DNA of 64,000 nucleotides from an uncultured Lachnospiraceae bacterium. GTDB lineage: Bacteria > Bacillota > Clostridia > Lachnospirales > Lachnospiraceae. A program made the translations under genes and the position numbers. Under the pieces are notes generated by a model, which saw only the letters and a list, made by a program, of their open reading frames with translations, was not told where the DNA came from and ran no database searches. The stretch spans positions 3,376 through 67,375 of the forward strand of contig CAJTRK010000017.1 in NCBI GenBank assembly GCA_910578475.1, read 5' to 3'. Shown here one piece after another: positions 25,847 through 35,169 of this stretch. Each line of letters opens with the position of its first letter. The stretch's first letter is position 1.

Positions 25847-26551
25847 ATGAAATTCTCATCGGTGACAAATGAAAAATTATCGGACAAAGTTATCAGCCAG
25901 ATTATGAGCAATATCAAGAGCGGGAAATTACTGCCGGGGGCCCGGCTGCCCAACGAACCGGAACTGGCGACGAGCTTTGGCGTAAGCCGGGGAATTTTAC
26001 GGGAAGCGCTTACCATCCTTCAGGCGAGAGGGATTATTTATCGTAAGCCCAAAGAGGGGACTTTTATTGCTCCGGACGTACTGGAAGTGATTAGCGGAAG
26101 CCGGGAAGTGTCTGTCAGAGAAGCAACCTATCTGAACCTGATAGAAGTGCGGGAATGCTTTGAACCCCGTGTGGTAGAAAAAGTAATTGAGCTTGCCAGC
26201 GACGATGAAATCGAAGAACTGGCGGATTTGGTGGAAAACGGAACGGTTAAAAACGCGGACCATTCGCTTGATTACTATTTCCACTATCGGCTTGCGGAAC
26301 TTTCCGGCAATATCGTATTCGTCAATTTTATCGATACCTATTATGATATTATTGACGAATTAAAGACCAGGTCAAGCAAACAGAAGAATCGTATTGCGCA
26401 GATAAACGAAGAGCATAAAAGAATCCTTGAGGCAATTCAGAAACGGGATTCCGAGAAAGCCAGACAGCTTATGCACTATCATTTGCAGAAAGTGAAGGAA
26501 CATGCGCTGGCGAACGAGAATCCCGAAGCGAAAGGAGAGACAAGTCTGTAA
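25847..26551 (+). CDS. GntR-family regulator, FadR subfamily (FCD domain)
   Basis: 234 residues. Residues 1-75 are a winged helix of GntR type (LSDKVISQIMSNIKSGKLLPGARLPNEPELATSFGVSRGILREAL); residues 85-225 are an all-helical FCD ligand domain with metal-type His/Asp positions (FHYRLAELSGN, HKRILEAI, LMHYHLQKV). Start ATG follows AAGGAG 15 nt after the kinase. It very probably represses the operon by binding the GT-N3-AC site at 13776-13786, with a carboxylate or sugar acid as inducer, since FCD domains bind such ligands. Confidence 0.88.
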   Translation: MKFSSVTNEKLSDKVISQIMSNIKSGKLLPGARLPNEPELATSFGVSRGILREALTILQARGIIYRKPKEGTFIAPDVLEVISGSREVSVREATYLNLIEVRECFEPRVVEKVIELASDDEIEELADLVENGTVKNADHSLDYYFHYRLAELSGNIVFVNFIDTYYDIIDELKTRSSKQKNRIAQINEEHKRILEAIQKRDSEKARQLMHYHLQKVKEHALANENPEAKGETSL

Positions 26552-26570
26552 AGCAGACCCGAATGGAATC

Positions 26571-27434
26571 ATGAAACAGAAAAAGAAAGCCGGAGAATGG
26601 GCGGAAGAATATTTTGCGCTGACACTGGCTGTAATTGTTTTGGTTATCGGTATCTATGTTTTTAAATTTCCAAACCATTTTTCTTTTGGAGGAGTAACCG
26701 GCATTGCGGTATTACTGGAAGAATTTCTCCCGTTCAGCGCGAGTACCCTGACGCTCGTTATGAATATGCTGCTGCTTATCGTCGGCTTTTTGTTTTTGGG
26801 AAAAGAGTTCGGCATAAAGACCGTATATGTCAGTGTGCTGAGTTCCGTTCTGCTGGAACTTCTGGACAGATATGTGCCGCTGCGTGGCCCGCTGACGGAC
26901 CAGCCGGTTTTGGAACTTGTTTTTGCAATCGTTTTACCGGCGGTCAGCGCGGCAGTTTTCTTTTACTACGACGCTTCCGGCGGCGGAACGGATATTGTGG
27001 CAATGATTGTGAAAAAATATTCCGATATGAATATAGCGATGGCGCTGTTTCTGGTCGATTTGCTGATTTCCGTTTCCGCATGGTTCGTATTTGATGCGCA
27101 GACGGGACTTTTTTCTTTTTGTGGCCTGATGGCCAAATCGCTGGTGATAGACAGAGTCATAGAGAATATGAACCTGTGCAAATATCTGACGATTATTTGT
27201 TCCGAGCCGCAGCCAATCTGCCGGTTTATCCATGAACAACTGCACAGGAGCTCTACGATTTTCAAGGCGGAAGGCTCTTACAGCCACCATGACAAGACCA
27301 TTGTGCTTACCGTGATGAAGCGGAAACAGGCCATCCGGCTCGAACGTTTTATCAGGCAGCAGGAGGCCGGAGCGTTTATTATGGTGACAAACAGCAGTGA
27401 AATTATCGGAAACGGGTTCCACGGATTCCACTGA
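26571..27434 (+). CDS. YitT-family membrane protein with DUF2179 domain
   Basis: 287 residues: five to six membrane helices (starting EEYFALTLAVIVLVIGIYVF, with NHFSFGGVTGIAVLL and DASGGGTDIVA motifs) followed by a cytoplasmic DUF2179 domain from about residue 205 (HRSSTIFKAEGSYSHHDKTIVLTVMKR). The family is poorly understood and resembles small-molecule channels or transporters. It starts 19 bp after the GntR gene, so it is probably part of the same transcript. The ribosome-binding site is weak (GGAA). It might export or import a product of the pathway. Confidence 0.82.
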   Translation: MKQKKKAGEWAEEYFALTLAVIVLVIGIYVFKFPNHFSFGGVTGIAVLLEEFLPFSASTLTLVMNMLLLIVGFLFLGKEFGIKTVYVSVLSSVLLELLDRYVPLRGPLTDQPVLELVFAIVLPAVSAAVFFYYDASGGGTDIVAMIVKKYSDMNIAMALFLVDLLISVSAWFVFDAQTGLFSFCGLMAKSLVIDRVIENMNLCKYLTIICSEPQPICRFIHEQLHRSSTIFKAEGSYSHHDKTIVLTVMKRKQAIRLERFIRQQEAGAFIMVTNSSEIIGNGFHGFH

Positions 27435-27461
27435 AAAGAATGAAGTAAGGAGCGGACACGA

Positions 27462-29411
27462 ATGGAAAAAGTAAAAAGTTTTCTGGCGGTAATCCTGTTC
27501 TGTTCGGTATGGACGTTTGTCGGTATCAAAACATTTGGCATGTCCGAAAACAGCATGAAGAGCGGACAGCTGTTCATAAGCGAAACGGAAGGGACATTAA
27601 AAACAGAATTTTTCGGGAAGCTGTGGGAAGAACAGGAGCAGACGAAACAGAAGGCGCTTTATGCTTTTTCCATAGAGGAACTGGAACGGATGCTTTCGGA
27701 TAACTGCAGGCGGGAACAGGAAGGCGGCCGGTACATGGAATCGGTCGGTTCCATCTATCTTTTTCCGAAAACTTATTCCGGCGCTCTTGCGGCCTGCTAT
27801 GAGAACGATGAAACGACCTCCTTCCGGATGGTCATGACGGAGGATGATACGGAACAAAGACAGGAATATGAATGCCGCCGGCTTCAGGACGGCAGTTTCT
27901 GGTTTGTCTGCCGGACGGAAAGCGGGAGCAAAACGGATTTGCCCGATTATACGGTCAATGAAGTGCTGCGTTATGGCAGAGCGGATTATGTGTACGACGA
28001 CGGGGAACGGAATCTGGAAGAAGAACGGCAAAAACGCGAAGGAGAACTGGAACGGTATATGGAAGCGGAAACGGGCGGGGCAATACAGGAATTCTGGTGT
28101 CGGGAAGGACGGCTCTGCCTGGTTGACCGCGAAACGGAGCGGTTTCTTGATATGACGGATGAAAAGGAGGGCTGTATCGCGGATTTTCTGGCCGGACAGC
28201 TTGCGCGCATCGACTGCGGAATATTGGTAAGCGAAGGTTCCTTTGCGGAAATAGAAAAGTATAAACCGGAAGGTTACAGTTTATTGTGGGAAAAAAACGG
28301 TTGGAACGATATTGCGGTCTGCGACCTGAATCACGACGGAAGGATGGACTATGTCGCCGCGCTGTACCCGGAGGATTATGAAGAGGTGAGCCGGTATGCG
28401 GATGGTTCTCTCTATGAAAAGCTGCCGCAGTATTATGCGGCCGGATTCTGGCTTCTTTTATCCGGAGAAGACGACAGTTATCAACAGATACAGCTTTCGG
28501 ACAGCATTGAATACTGGGAAACCGAACTCAGCCTGACGAAAGTGGCCTTTGTGGAAGCGGGCATTCTGGAGCTCGAATATTTTGTCGGACGTTCCCCCTT
28601 CGATAATGCCGTACTCCGCTTTGCGTACGATGAGGAGACAGAAGATTTTTATATTATCCGTTCCGACTATCGGGATGGTTTTGATGATTCCCTTCTGACA
28701 GGGGACGTGGATAATTACGGGCAGACGACGCTGCGTACATATTTTACGGGGCAGCAGCGCTATTGCGAGGGGGTGTGGGACAGCAGAGAGAACATTCCGC
28801 TGCCGGGGGAAAATGTGCTCGGCTATTTCAGCGACAGTTTTCAGTATCGGTGTATGAATCCGACCGAGGAAAGCAATATCAACAGCCTGATTCAGGAAAA
28901 AGAATATGAAATTTTAAGGACCCTCGTGGAGGCTTATCCTTCCGGAGGACTGGACGTCAGTATGCTGGCATCGCCTGTTTTTTATAATGCGGTACTTGTC
29001 AGCGGCAGGATTGAGATATACTTTTACGATGAGGAAGATGAATTTATCAGAATACAGATTCCGGTTATGGTGGATAAGCAAAGCGGCTCATATGTCATGG
29101 TAACGAAGCTGGCAGAACAGGAGACGTTTCTTCGTATTTTGGAGGAATGGACGGAAGACGCACTTTCTGAAAATATCATTACGCCGGAAGATAAAATGCG
29201 CTGCATAAAAGCGGTTGAAGAGAACTGGGAAAAGGAGGCGCTCACAGAGACTTATTTTAAAAAAGAGGGCTGTACGCTGTCTCTGCAAATCGCTGAGGAA
29301 GGAGTCCGGGTAAGCATCCGGGAAAAAACGGACGGCTGGCAGGAGTATGACTATATCATCGACAAGGAATATTTTATCGGAACGGAAATTTGGAAGTATT
29401 ATAACCAGTAA
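27462..29411 (+). CDS. Unrecognised exported or membrane-anchored protein (649 aa)
   Basis: An N-terminal hydrophobic segment (residues 5-25) should be a signal anchor or uncleaved signal peptide. The rest is acidic and soluble. One calcium-binding-like loop, DLNHDGRMDYVAALYP near residue 285, resembles FG-GAP/VCBS repeats and is followed by an alpha/beta region; the C-terminal 200 residues resemble no family I know. It lies 27 bp behind the YitT gene with a plausible ribosome-binding site (AAGGAG) and ends before a strong terminator, so it is likely the last gene of the long operon. Confidence 0.75.
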   Translation: MEKVKSFLAVILFCSVWTFVGIKTFGMSENSMKSGQLFISETEGTLKTEFFGKLWEEQEQTKQKALYAFSIEELERMLSDNCRREQEGGRYMESVGSIYLFPKTYSGALAACYENDETTSFRMVMTEDDTEQRQEYECRRLQDGSFWFVCRTESGSKTDLPDYTVNEVLRYGRADYVYDDGERNLEEERQKREGELERYMEAETGGAIQEFWCREGRLCLVDRETERFLDMTDEKEGCIADFLAGQLARIDCGILVSEGSFAEIEKYKPEGYSLLWEKNGWNDIAVCDLNHDGRMDYVAALYPEDYEEVSRYADGSLYEKLPQYYAAGFWLLLSGEDDSYQQIQLSDSIEYWETELSLTKVAFVEAGILELEYFVGRSPFDNAVLRFAYDEETEDFYIIRSDYRDGFDDSLLTGDVDNYGQTTLRTYFTGQQRYCEGVWDSRENIPLPGENVLGYFSDSFQYRCMNPTEESNINSLIQEKEYEILRTLVEAYPSGGLDVSMLASPVFYNAVLVSGRIEIYFYDEEDEFIRIQIPVMVDKQSGSYVMVTKLAEQETFLRILEEWTEDALSENIITPEDKMRCIKAVEENWEKEALTETYFKKEGCTLSLQIAEEGVRVSIREKTDGWQEYDYIIDKEYFIGTEIWKYYNQ

Positions 29412-29444
29412 TTGATTTTTGCATGGCGGTTTCCTATAAAGTAA

Positions 29445-29480
29445 AAAAGACCACGCCCGTTTTCCCGGGAGTGGTCTTTT
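29445..29480. terminator. Bidirectional terminator
   Basis: AAAAGACCAC (29445-29454) pairs perfectly with GTGGTCTTTT (29471-29480), with a run of A before and T after. It serves both the operon from the left and the chemoreceptor gene from the right. Confidence 0.85.
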
Positions 29481-29487
29481 GTTTTTA

Positions 29488-31458
29488 TTATGAAGAAAGC
29501 GTGAACTGGTTGACGAGATGTTTTAAGCCGGCTGCTTCTGCGGAAAGCTGTTCGCTTGCGGAGGCGCCTTCTTCGGCTGTCGCGCTGTTGCTTTGAACAA
29601 CGATGGAAATCTGATTGATTCCTTCCGATACCTGCCATACCGCGTCCGACTGTTCATTGGATACGGCAGCGATATTGTCGATGGAATCGACGACGGACTG
29701 AATGCTGTTTACGACCTCGGACAGGATTTCCGCCGTATTTCTTGCAATTTCAGAACCCGTATGTACCGCGTCCGTAGAGTGCTCAATGAGCGATGAAGTA
29801 TTCTGCGCCGCTTCTGCGGATTTGCCGGCCAGATTACGGACTTCTTCTGCGACGACTGCAAATCCTTTTCCTGCGCTTCCGGCTCTGGCTGCCTCTACTG
29901 CAGCGTTCAGGGCAAGGATGTTGGTCTGGAATGCGATATCGTCTATCGTTTTCAGAATCTTTTCGATTTCATTGGAGCTGGTCTGAATCTTATCCATAGC
30001 TTCCATCAGATTCTGCATCTTTTGGTTACACAAAGACACCTCTTCTCCGGTCTGATGCGTCTGCCCGCGGACATCCAGCGCACCGCTTGCGGTATGTTTG
30101 GCCTGCTCGGAAATTTCGTTAATGCGTGACGCAAGCTCTTCCACGGAGCTGGCCTGTTCCGCGGTTCCCTGACTCAGTGTCTGAGCGCTTGCGGATAATT
30201 GGCTGCTGGCAGCAGAAACCTGTTCTGCGGAATGATTGACCTGTTTTATGGCGTCACTCAATTCAGCTTTCATATTCCGCATGGAAAGCAGGATGTTCCG
30301 GAAACTGCCGACGTAAACATCTTCGTGCTGTGTTCGGACATTCAGGTTTTGATTTGCCATTTCATTTAACAGATAACCGATATCGTTGATAACGGTGCTT
30401 AATCCTTCAACAAGAGAAGCGGTGGATTTGGCGAGCATACCCGTTTCATCTTTGCTGGTGATTTTAGGCATTGGCGTATCCAAATCGCCCTGTACGAGCA
30501 GTTCCATTCTTTTCGCGCAGGCTTTCATCGGCTTTCCGATGTTGATGGATAAAGCGAGAGCAACTACGGCGGAAAGCAAAATGGAAATCACGATGGCGGC
30601 AATGTTGATGACCATGGCATCCCGGGTAGAAGCGAGATAGTTAAGCTGCGGCGCGGTAACGGCGATGCTCCAGCCATCCGTATCTGCCACAGGCGCATAG
30701 GCAGCAAACATTTTATCTTCGCCGCTTGTATACTCTCCGAAGCCATTTTTGCCCTGGCGCATGGATTCATGGATTTTGGCCAAATCTGTCAGGGATGTAT
30801 CGCTTTGAGCCTCGTTTTCGATATTCTGTACTGTAATGGTATCCAGTGTAATATCGGCGATGGTGTCGCCGGATTTATTAATCATATAGGCCCTGCTGTT
30901 TTCTCCGACTTGAATGGAAGAAACAATATCATTCAAAAAGGTCTCGTGCGGAACAAAATATACGACTCCGACAATGGAAGAACCCTGGATTCCGTCGGCA
31001 TAAAGAGGCGCTGCTACCATAATGGAGAGTTCTCCGGTAATTTTGCTGATGAGTGGTTCCGATACATAGACATTGCCCTGCATTGCCTGTTTTACATATT
31101 CGCGGTCGGAATAATCCTTGCCGTCGAAAATGCTGAGCCCGTCTGCACCGATAATATTTCCCCGTTGGAAATTGTGCATGGCAGCCCGTTCATTGATAAT
31201 GGCCTGTTTCTCGTCGAGAGAGACATCCGGGTTGGATAACTGTGGAATACAGCCGGCATCCATGGCAACGTTTTTATAGGAAGCCAGTTCCTGTTCGACC
31301 CGTCCGGCAGCCAGAACAGCGGTTTCGCTCATCATATGTTCTACGGTTGTCATGGTGCTGTTGTAATTGGGTATGATGCTGGCAATGCCGGATGCTAACT
31401 GCCCTATCAGAACGGTTAGAATGAGACATAAGTTGATTTTGGTTCGAATGCTTTTCAT
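29488..31458 (-). CDS. Methyl-accepting chemotaxis protein with dCache-type sensor
   Basis: 656-residue transmembrane chemoreceptor. An N-terminal helix (residues 8-28) and a second near residue 280 flank a ~250-residue extracellular dCache-like domain (SDREYVKQAMQGNVYVSEPLISKITGELSI is typical). A HAMP domain follows, then a methyl-accepting domain with the hairpin tip DDIAFQTNILALNAAVEAARAG near residue 510, which contacts CheA/CheW. AGGGGGAA stands before the ATG on the minus strand and a strong sigma-A promoter lies 74-103 nt upstream. The ligand cannot be read; dCache domains usually bind amino acids or other small molecules. Confidence 0.93.
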   Translation of the reverse strand: MKSIRTKINLCLILTVLIGQLASGIASIIPNYNSTMTTVEHMMSETAVLAAGRVEQELASYKNVAMDAGCIPQLSNPDVSLDEKQAIINERAAMHNFQRGNIIGADGLSIFDGKDYSDREYVKQAMQGNVYVSEPLISKITGELSIMVAAPLYADGIQGSSIVGVVYFVPHETFLNDIVSSIQVGENSRAYMINKSGDTIADITLDTITVQNIENEAQSDTSLTDLAKIHESMRQGKNGFGEYTSGEDKMFAAYAPVADTDGWSIAVTAPQLNYLASTRDAMVINIAAIVISILLSAVVALALSINIGKPMKACAKRMELLVQGDLDTPMPKITSKDETGMLAKSTASLVEGLSTVINDIGYLLNEMANQNLNVRTQHEDVYVGSFRNILLSMRNMKAELSDAIKQVNHSAEQVSAASSQLSASAQTLSQGTAEQASSVEELASRINEISEQAKHTASGALDVRGQTHQTGEEVSLCNQKMQNLMEAMDKIQTSSNEIEKILKTIDDIAFQTNILALNAAVEAARAGSAGKGFAVVAEEVRNLAGKSAEAAQNTSSLIEHSTDAVHTGSEIARNTAEILSEVVNSIQSVVDSIDNIAAVSNEQSDAVWQVSEGINQISIVVQSNSATAEEGASASEQLSAEAAGLKHLVNQFTLSS

Positions 31459-31531
31459 TTTATCGTTCCCCCTGTTTATTTTGGCTTTGCATTCTGTTAA
31501 ATCGTTTTAGCCATTTATTGTCAATATTTTC

Positions 31532-31561
31532 ATTATAGGAGTTGTTCTTCCTGCCTGTCAA
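31532..31561 (-). promoter_or_regulatory. Promoter of the chemoreceptor gene
   Basis: Minus strand TTGACA (31556-31561), 18-bp spacer, TATAAT (31532-31537), both perfect. It is a housekeeping sigma-A promoter rather than a flagellar sigma-28 type. Confidence 0.75.
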
Positions 31562-31647
31562 CTGCCTTTCAGCACAATCTTTATGCCTCATATTTGTGCT
31601 TCATGACGTGTTCCAAAATCAGGAAGAATGGTACTTGACGCAGGATG

Positions 31648-31781
31648 AAATGTTATGTTAACATTTAAATCAACATAATAAAGTATTATGTCAACACTAT
31701 GTATTTGTACTGCCAGAAAATATCACGTCAGGGGCATTTATCATGTACATTTTATATAGTTGACATAATAAAATATTACAA
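31648..31781. repeat. Three 19-bp inverted repeats of the same geometry
   Basis: Each has 8-bp arms around 3 nt: AAATGTTA-TGT-TAACATTT (31648-31666, perfect), ACATAATA-AAG-TATTATGT (31673-31691, perfect) and ACATAATA-AAA-TATTACAA (31763-31781, left arm identical, right arm degenerate). Centres are 25 and 90 bp apart. They occupy the leader of the transglutaminase-like gene in the 342-bp gene-free stretch 31459-31800; a TTGACG at 31635 and a TTGACA at 31760 are the only -35-like boxes. Likely operator set for an unknown dimeric repressor. Confidence 0.7.
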
Positions 31782-31800
31782 TTACAGTGAGGGAAAAGGT

Positions 31801-34800
31801 ATGAAACGAAAGAAAAAGACAGCTATCTTTCTGTCAGTGTTTTTGGCACTGTCATTTTGTCTGACTGGAATCAGCAGCAGCGTGCGGGCAGCAAATAAGA
31901 ATAATTATCGGTATTATTATCATCAGCTTTCCGCAGAAGCAAAACAGATTTATGATGCAATGTATCAGATGTACGAACAGGATATTTTTCAGACGGGAAC
32001 ACAGAGTTATGACCTTGTGGGAAACGGCCATATGTCAAAAGAGCAGATGGCGGCCTACGACGGAAATTTTGACGGACTTTTAAAGTCTTTCGGCGCTGCA
32101 AGGGATGCTTTTTATGCGGATTATCCGGATATTTTTTATGTAGATTTTTCGAGTCTTGCCATCAGTGTGGAAAGCGGCGCGGACGGCTATAAGGCTTATC
32201 TTGGCATGAAAGCGGAAGACACGCCTTATTTTGTAAAAGGTTTTACGGACAGCCAGCAGGTGGAAAGTGCAATCAATGCACATGAAGCAAAAGTAAACGA
32301 AATCGTTCAGGGGGCCAAAAGCAATGCTCAGTCACCAAGAGAACAGGTTATTTATATACATCATGCAATCATAGAAAACACCTCCTATCATCTCGAGACT
32401 GACTGCAGTCCGGGAAACGAGGGACATGTGCGGACATCTTATGGCGCGCTTGTCAAAGGGGAAAGCCTCTGCGAAGGCTATGCGAGAGCGGTAAAAACGG
32501 TTCTGGATTCTCTTGGAATCCCGAGCGTGCTCGTACAGGGATATTATCAGGATACGGACGGCAGCAGAAATCTGCATATGTGGAATTATGTACAGCTTGA
32601 CGGAAAATGGTATGCCGTAGATGCAACCGCTGATGACGGCATGAAAGGCGCTGCCGAAAAAGATGCTTATCTGTTGGTTGACGGTGAAGTGATGGGAAAA
32701 CATCATATTCCCGACGGTGTGATGTCGCCGGCAGGAATCCGGTTCACCTATCCGCAGCTGGAAGGGAAGCAGCCGGAGAACCCGGATTCCGGGACAACGC
32801 AGCCAGATAATCCCGGGACAACGCCGCCGGATAATCCCGGAACGTCGCAGCCGGAAAATCCTCAGCCCGGAGACGGAAATGAGCAGGAAGAGGAAAATAA
32901 TCCGGCAGTAGGAACCATAGACAGTCAGGGTTATAAAATTGTTTTCAGTGAAGACGGACTGGTGGTTGGATACCGTGACGGGACGGAAGCTGAAGGTGAT
33001 GTCGGCATCTTTAAAGTAAGTTATAAGGGCATGGGATATCTGGAGGCGGCCAAAGAGGGCGTATATATTCTTTCCCGTTTTTATCAGTATATACCTGCCA
33101 CCGGTGAAAACAGACCGGATAATTGGGGATATTCGGACCCGACGCCGTTTACAATGCCTCAGCTGGAAGATGCGTTGATTATTTCGAATGGAAACAGCAG
33201 GATTCTTGAATTTGCAGTTACCAGAATACCGCCAAAGGGGCCTTTGTACGGAGAAGGGCTGTCGGCGGAAGAAATACGGCAGAACTGGACTTTCCAGGGA
33301 ACGGAGAGTGACTTTTTTATCGCTACCGGCCAACTGGAAAATCCGAAAGGAACTTATGTGCCGGCGCCATATGTCAGACGGCTTACGCCCGGAAACACCG
33401 GTTTCCTGAAAAGCGGTGTTACCTACACGATAACGGCTGAATACGATGAACCGCTAGAAGAATATGACGGCCAGAAAGCCGGGTACAATCTGACGGTAAA
33501 GGATGGCTGGAGTGCGGTGGAAAACAGTAAAATTGAAGATTTCAAATGGGACGGCGACCGCACCATTACCTTTCGGTTCACGCCAAGCCAGATGCTGGCG
33601 GACAGTTCTTCCACATATAACTTTGAGATTACGGGGCTCCGGGGAAAGGAAAGTCTGAAAGTACCGGGCGGCTTTCAATACGATGTCAAGAGAAAAATAT
33701 GTATCTGCGCATACAGGCCGCAGGGATATCAGTGGAATGTGTTCGGAAAGCCGGCGCTGCTGGAACCGACAGACCTTTCCTGCAAAGGATGGGAACTTGC
33801 CAGCGGAGAAAAGCTTGAAGACGTGGTCACAAATATCGTGCTTGTCGCATCGAAGCCGGAACTTGTCATAACGACGCCGAATGCGGAGCAGAATGACATC
33901 ATGCTTGATAAAATAGAGAATGAACTGGGCGATGAAGTGATAAAAAGCGCTACCTATAATATTGATTTGAAGATGTGCAACACTGACATCGTAAAGACGG
34001 GAAACAGCGTCCGGATGTCCGTCGGTTTTCCGGAAGGTTACGGGCCGAGTTCGGAAGGCGTGGTATATAAAGCTTATCATTTTATCAAAAAAGACGGAAA
34101 GATTGTCGGCGTGGAGCCTATCGACTGCGTCGTGACAGAGTACGGGCTCGTCATCGCGACAAAATCCTTCAGCCCGTTTGCGGTTTGTGCGGTAAAAGAA
34201 GACAATACGGAGCCGCCTGTTAAAAAAGTGCTCTTCCTGAATTCAGCGGGCGGAGAAGTGGAAGGCGATGCAATACGCGTTCTGGAGAAGTCACAGCCGG
34301 CGCAGACCGTGACGGTCAGAGCGAAAGAAGGCTATCAGCTGAGCAGTATCAATGTGTCAGGGGAAGAAGTGCCGATTACGAATAACAAATCGATGAGCAT
34401 TTCTCTTTCGTATAACTCACTCGCTTACGATGAAAATATTGTGGATGTAAATTTCGTTGCGGAGCAGCCGAAGCAGACAGAACAGTCGAAACAGCCGGAA
34501 CAGTCGAAACAGCCGGTACAGAGCGCGAACGAAAAGAAACCTTCGGATTCCGGAAAAAACAGCAGGCAGGAAAGTTCATCTTCCAAAGAAGAGGAAGGCG
34601 GACAGGAAAGCGGCCAGACGCCGGCGCAATCTTCGGAGAAGCCAAAGACGCAGCCTGCTTCTTTGCCTGTCAATAATTCCGCAGCACAGACTGCTCCGGC
34701 AGCCACATCGGCCCCCTCGGCGCAGCAGCCGGCTGGCGGGGGAGAAAAACAGCCCGTTTCGGACACTGGGCAAATAGAGGATATCGGATTGAAAGAGGAA

Positions 34801-35019
34801 GCGGAAGAGGACAGGCTGGTGGCGTCCGCAGAAGAGACGACCGATGAAGAACCGCCTGCCGAATCCGCAGAACCGGAAGAAGATACCGATTCAGAGGAAG
34901 AGGCGTTTGAGACGCCGCAGATTACCGAGGATAAGACATTCGGAATCATATTGGCTGTGATTGGCGGCATCGGTGTGATAAGTATAGCGGGTATTATCAT
35001 CGCGAAATGGAGAAGATAA
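31801..35019 (+). CDS. Large surface protein with transglutaminase-like domain
   Basis: 1072 residues. A Sec signal peptide (residues 1-25, ending SSVRA) is followed by a transglutaminase-like domain whose Cys-His-Asp triad is visible: GESLCEGYARA near 222, LHMWNYVQL near 258, WYAVDATADD near 273. A Pro/Gly/Asn/Thr linker (near 320-355) leads to beta-rich modules with a ZU5/Ig-like look. Residues 880-1030 are a low-complexity Gln/Pro/Ser/Glu stalk. The C-terminus has one membrane helix and KWRR, so it is membrane-anchored; no LPxTG was found. ATG 31801 starts the signal peptide, so upstream in-frame codons are leader. Role may be cell-surface cross-linking or peptide hydrolysis. Confidence 0.85.
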   Translation: MKRKKKTAIFLSVFLALSFCLTGISSSVRAANKNNYRYYYHQLSAEAKQIYDAMYQMYEQDIFQTGTQSYDLVGNGHMSKEQMAAYDGNFDGLLKSFGAARDAFYADYPDIFYVDFSSLAISVESGADGYKAYLGMKAEDTPYFVKGFTDSQQVESAINAHEAKVNEIVQGAKSNAQSPREQVIYIHHAIIENTSYHLETDCSPGNEGHVRTSYGALVKGESLCEGYARAVKTVLDSLGIPSVLVQGYYQDTDGSRNLHMWNYVQLDGKWYAVDATADDGMKGAAEKDAYLLVDGEVMGKHHIPDGVMSPAGIRFTYPQLEGKQPENPDSGTTQPDNPGTTPPDNPGTSQPENPQPGDGNEQEEENNPAVGTIDSQGYKIVFSEDGLVVGYRDGTEAEGDVGIFKVSYKGMGYLEAAKEGVYILSRFYQYIPATGENRPDNWGYSDPTPFTMPQLEDALIISNGNSRILEFAVTRIPPKGPLYGEGLSAEEIRQNWTFQGTESDFFIATGQLENPKGTYVPAPYVRRLTPGNTGFLKSGVTYTITAEYDEPLEEYDGQKAGYNLTVKDGWSAVENSKIEDFKWDGDRTITFRFTPSQMLADSSSTYNFEITGLRGKESLKVPGGFQYDVKRKICICAYRPQGYQWNVFGKPALLEPTDLSCKGWELASGEKLEDVVTNIVLVASKPELVITTPNAEQNDIMLDKIENELGDEVIKSATYNIDLKMCNTDIVKTGNSVRMSVGFPEGYGPSSEGVVYKAYHFIKKDGKIVGVEPIDCVVTEYGLVIATKSFSPFAVCAVKEDNTEPPVKKVLFLNSAGGEVEGDAIRVLEKSQPAQTVTVRAKEGYQLSSINVSGEEVPITNNKSMSISLSYNSLAYDENIVDVNFVAEQPKQTEQSKQPEQSKQPVQSANEKKPSDSGKNSRQESSSSKEEEGGQESGQTPAQSSEKPKTQPASLPVNNSAAQTAPAATSAPSAQQPAGGGEKQPVSDTGQIEDIGLKEEAEEDRLVASAEETTDEEPPAESAEPEEDTDSEEEAFETPQITEDKTFGIILAVIGGIGVISIAGIIIAKWRR

Positions 35020-35054
35020 TAAGAAGGTCAGAAAGAATAAGGGAGTAATTTCAG

Positions 35055-35086
35055 AAGCGCAGGCGCAACAGCCTGCGCTTTTTTTT
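35055..35086 (+). terminator. Strong terminator after the surface-protein gene
   Basis: AAGCGCAGGC (35055-35064) and GCCTGCGCTT (35071-35080), perfect 10-bp stem, 6-nt loop, then six more T. Confidence 0.9.
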
Positions 35087-35088
35087 GA

Positions 35089-35117
35089 TTGTGTTAAATC
35101 GCCAAATCATGTATAAT
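35089..35117 (+). promoter_or_regulatory. Promoter of the DUF969/DUF979/pcp operon
   Basis: TTGTGT (35089-35094), 17-bp spacer, perfect TATAAT (35112-35117), 53 nt before the first ATG and directly after the upstream terminator. Confidence 0.5.
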
Positions 35118-35169
35118 TATTCCCATATAAAACCAAATAAAACAGGGAAGGAACGGAGGAAAACAACAA

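Noticed and set aside
29488..31561. Sigma-28 promoter for the chemoreceptor
   Set aside because: The upstream sequence fits TTGACA/TATAAT perfectly, and no TAAA-N15-GCCGATAA pattern was seen.
34440..35019. LPxTG sortase anchor on the transglutaminase-like protein
   Set aside because: No LPxTG or variant before the C-terminal helix; the protein more likely stays as a membrane-anchored form.
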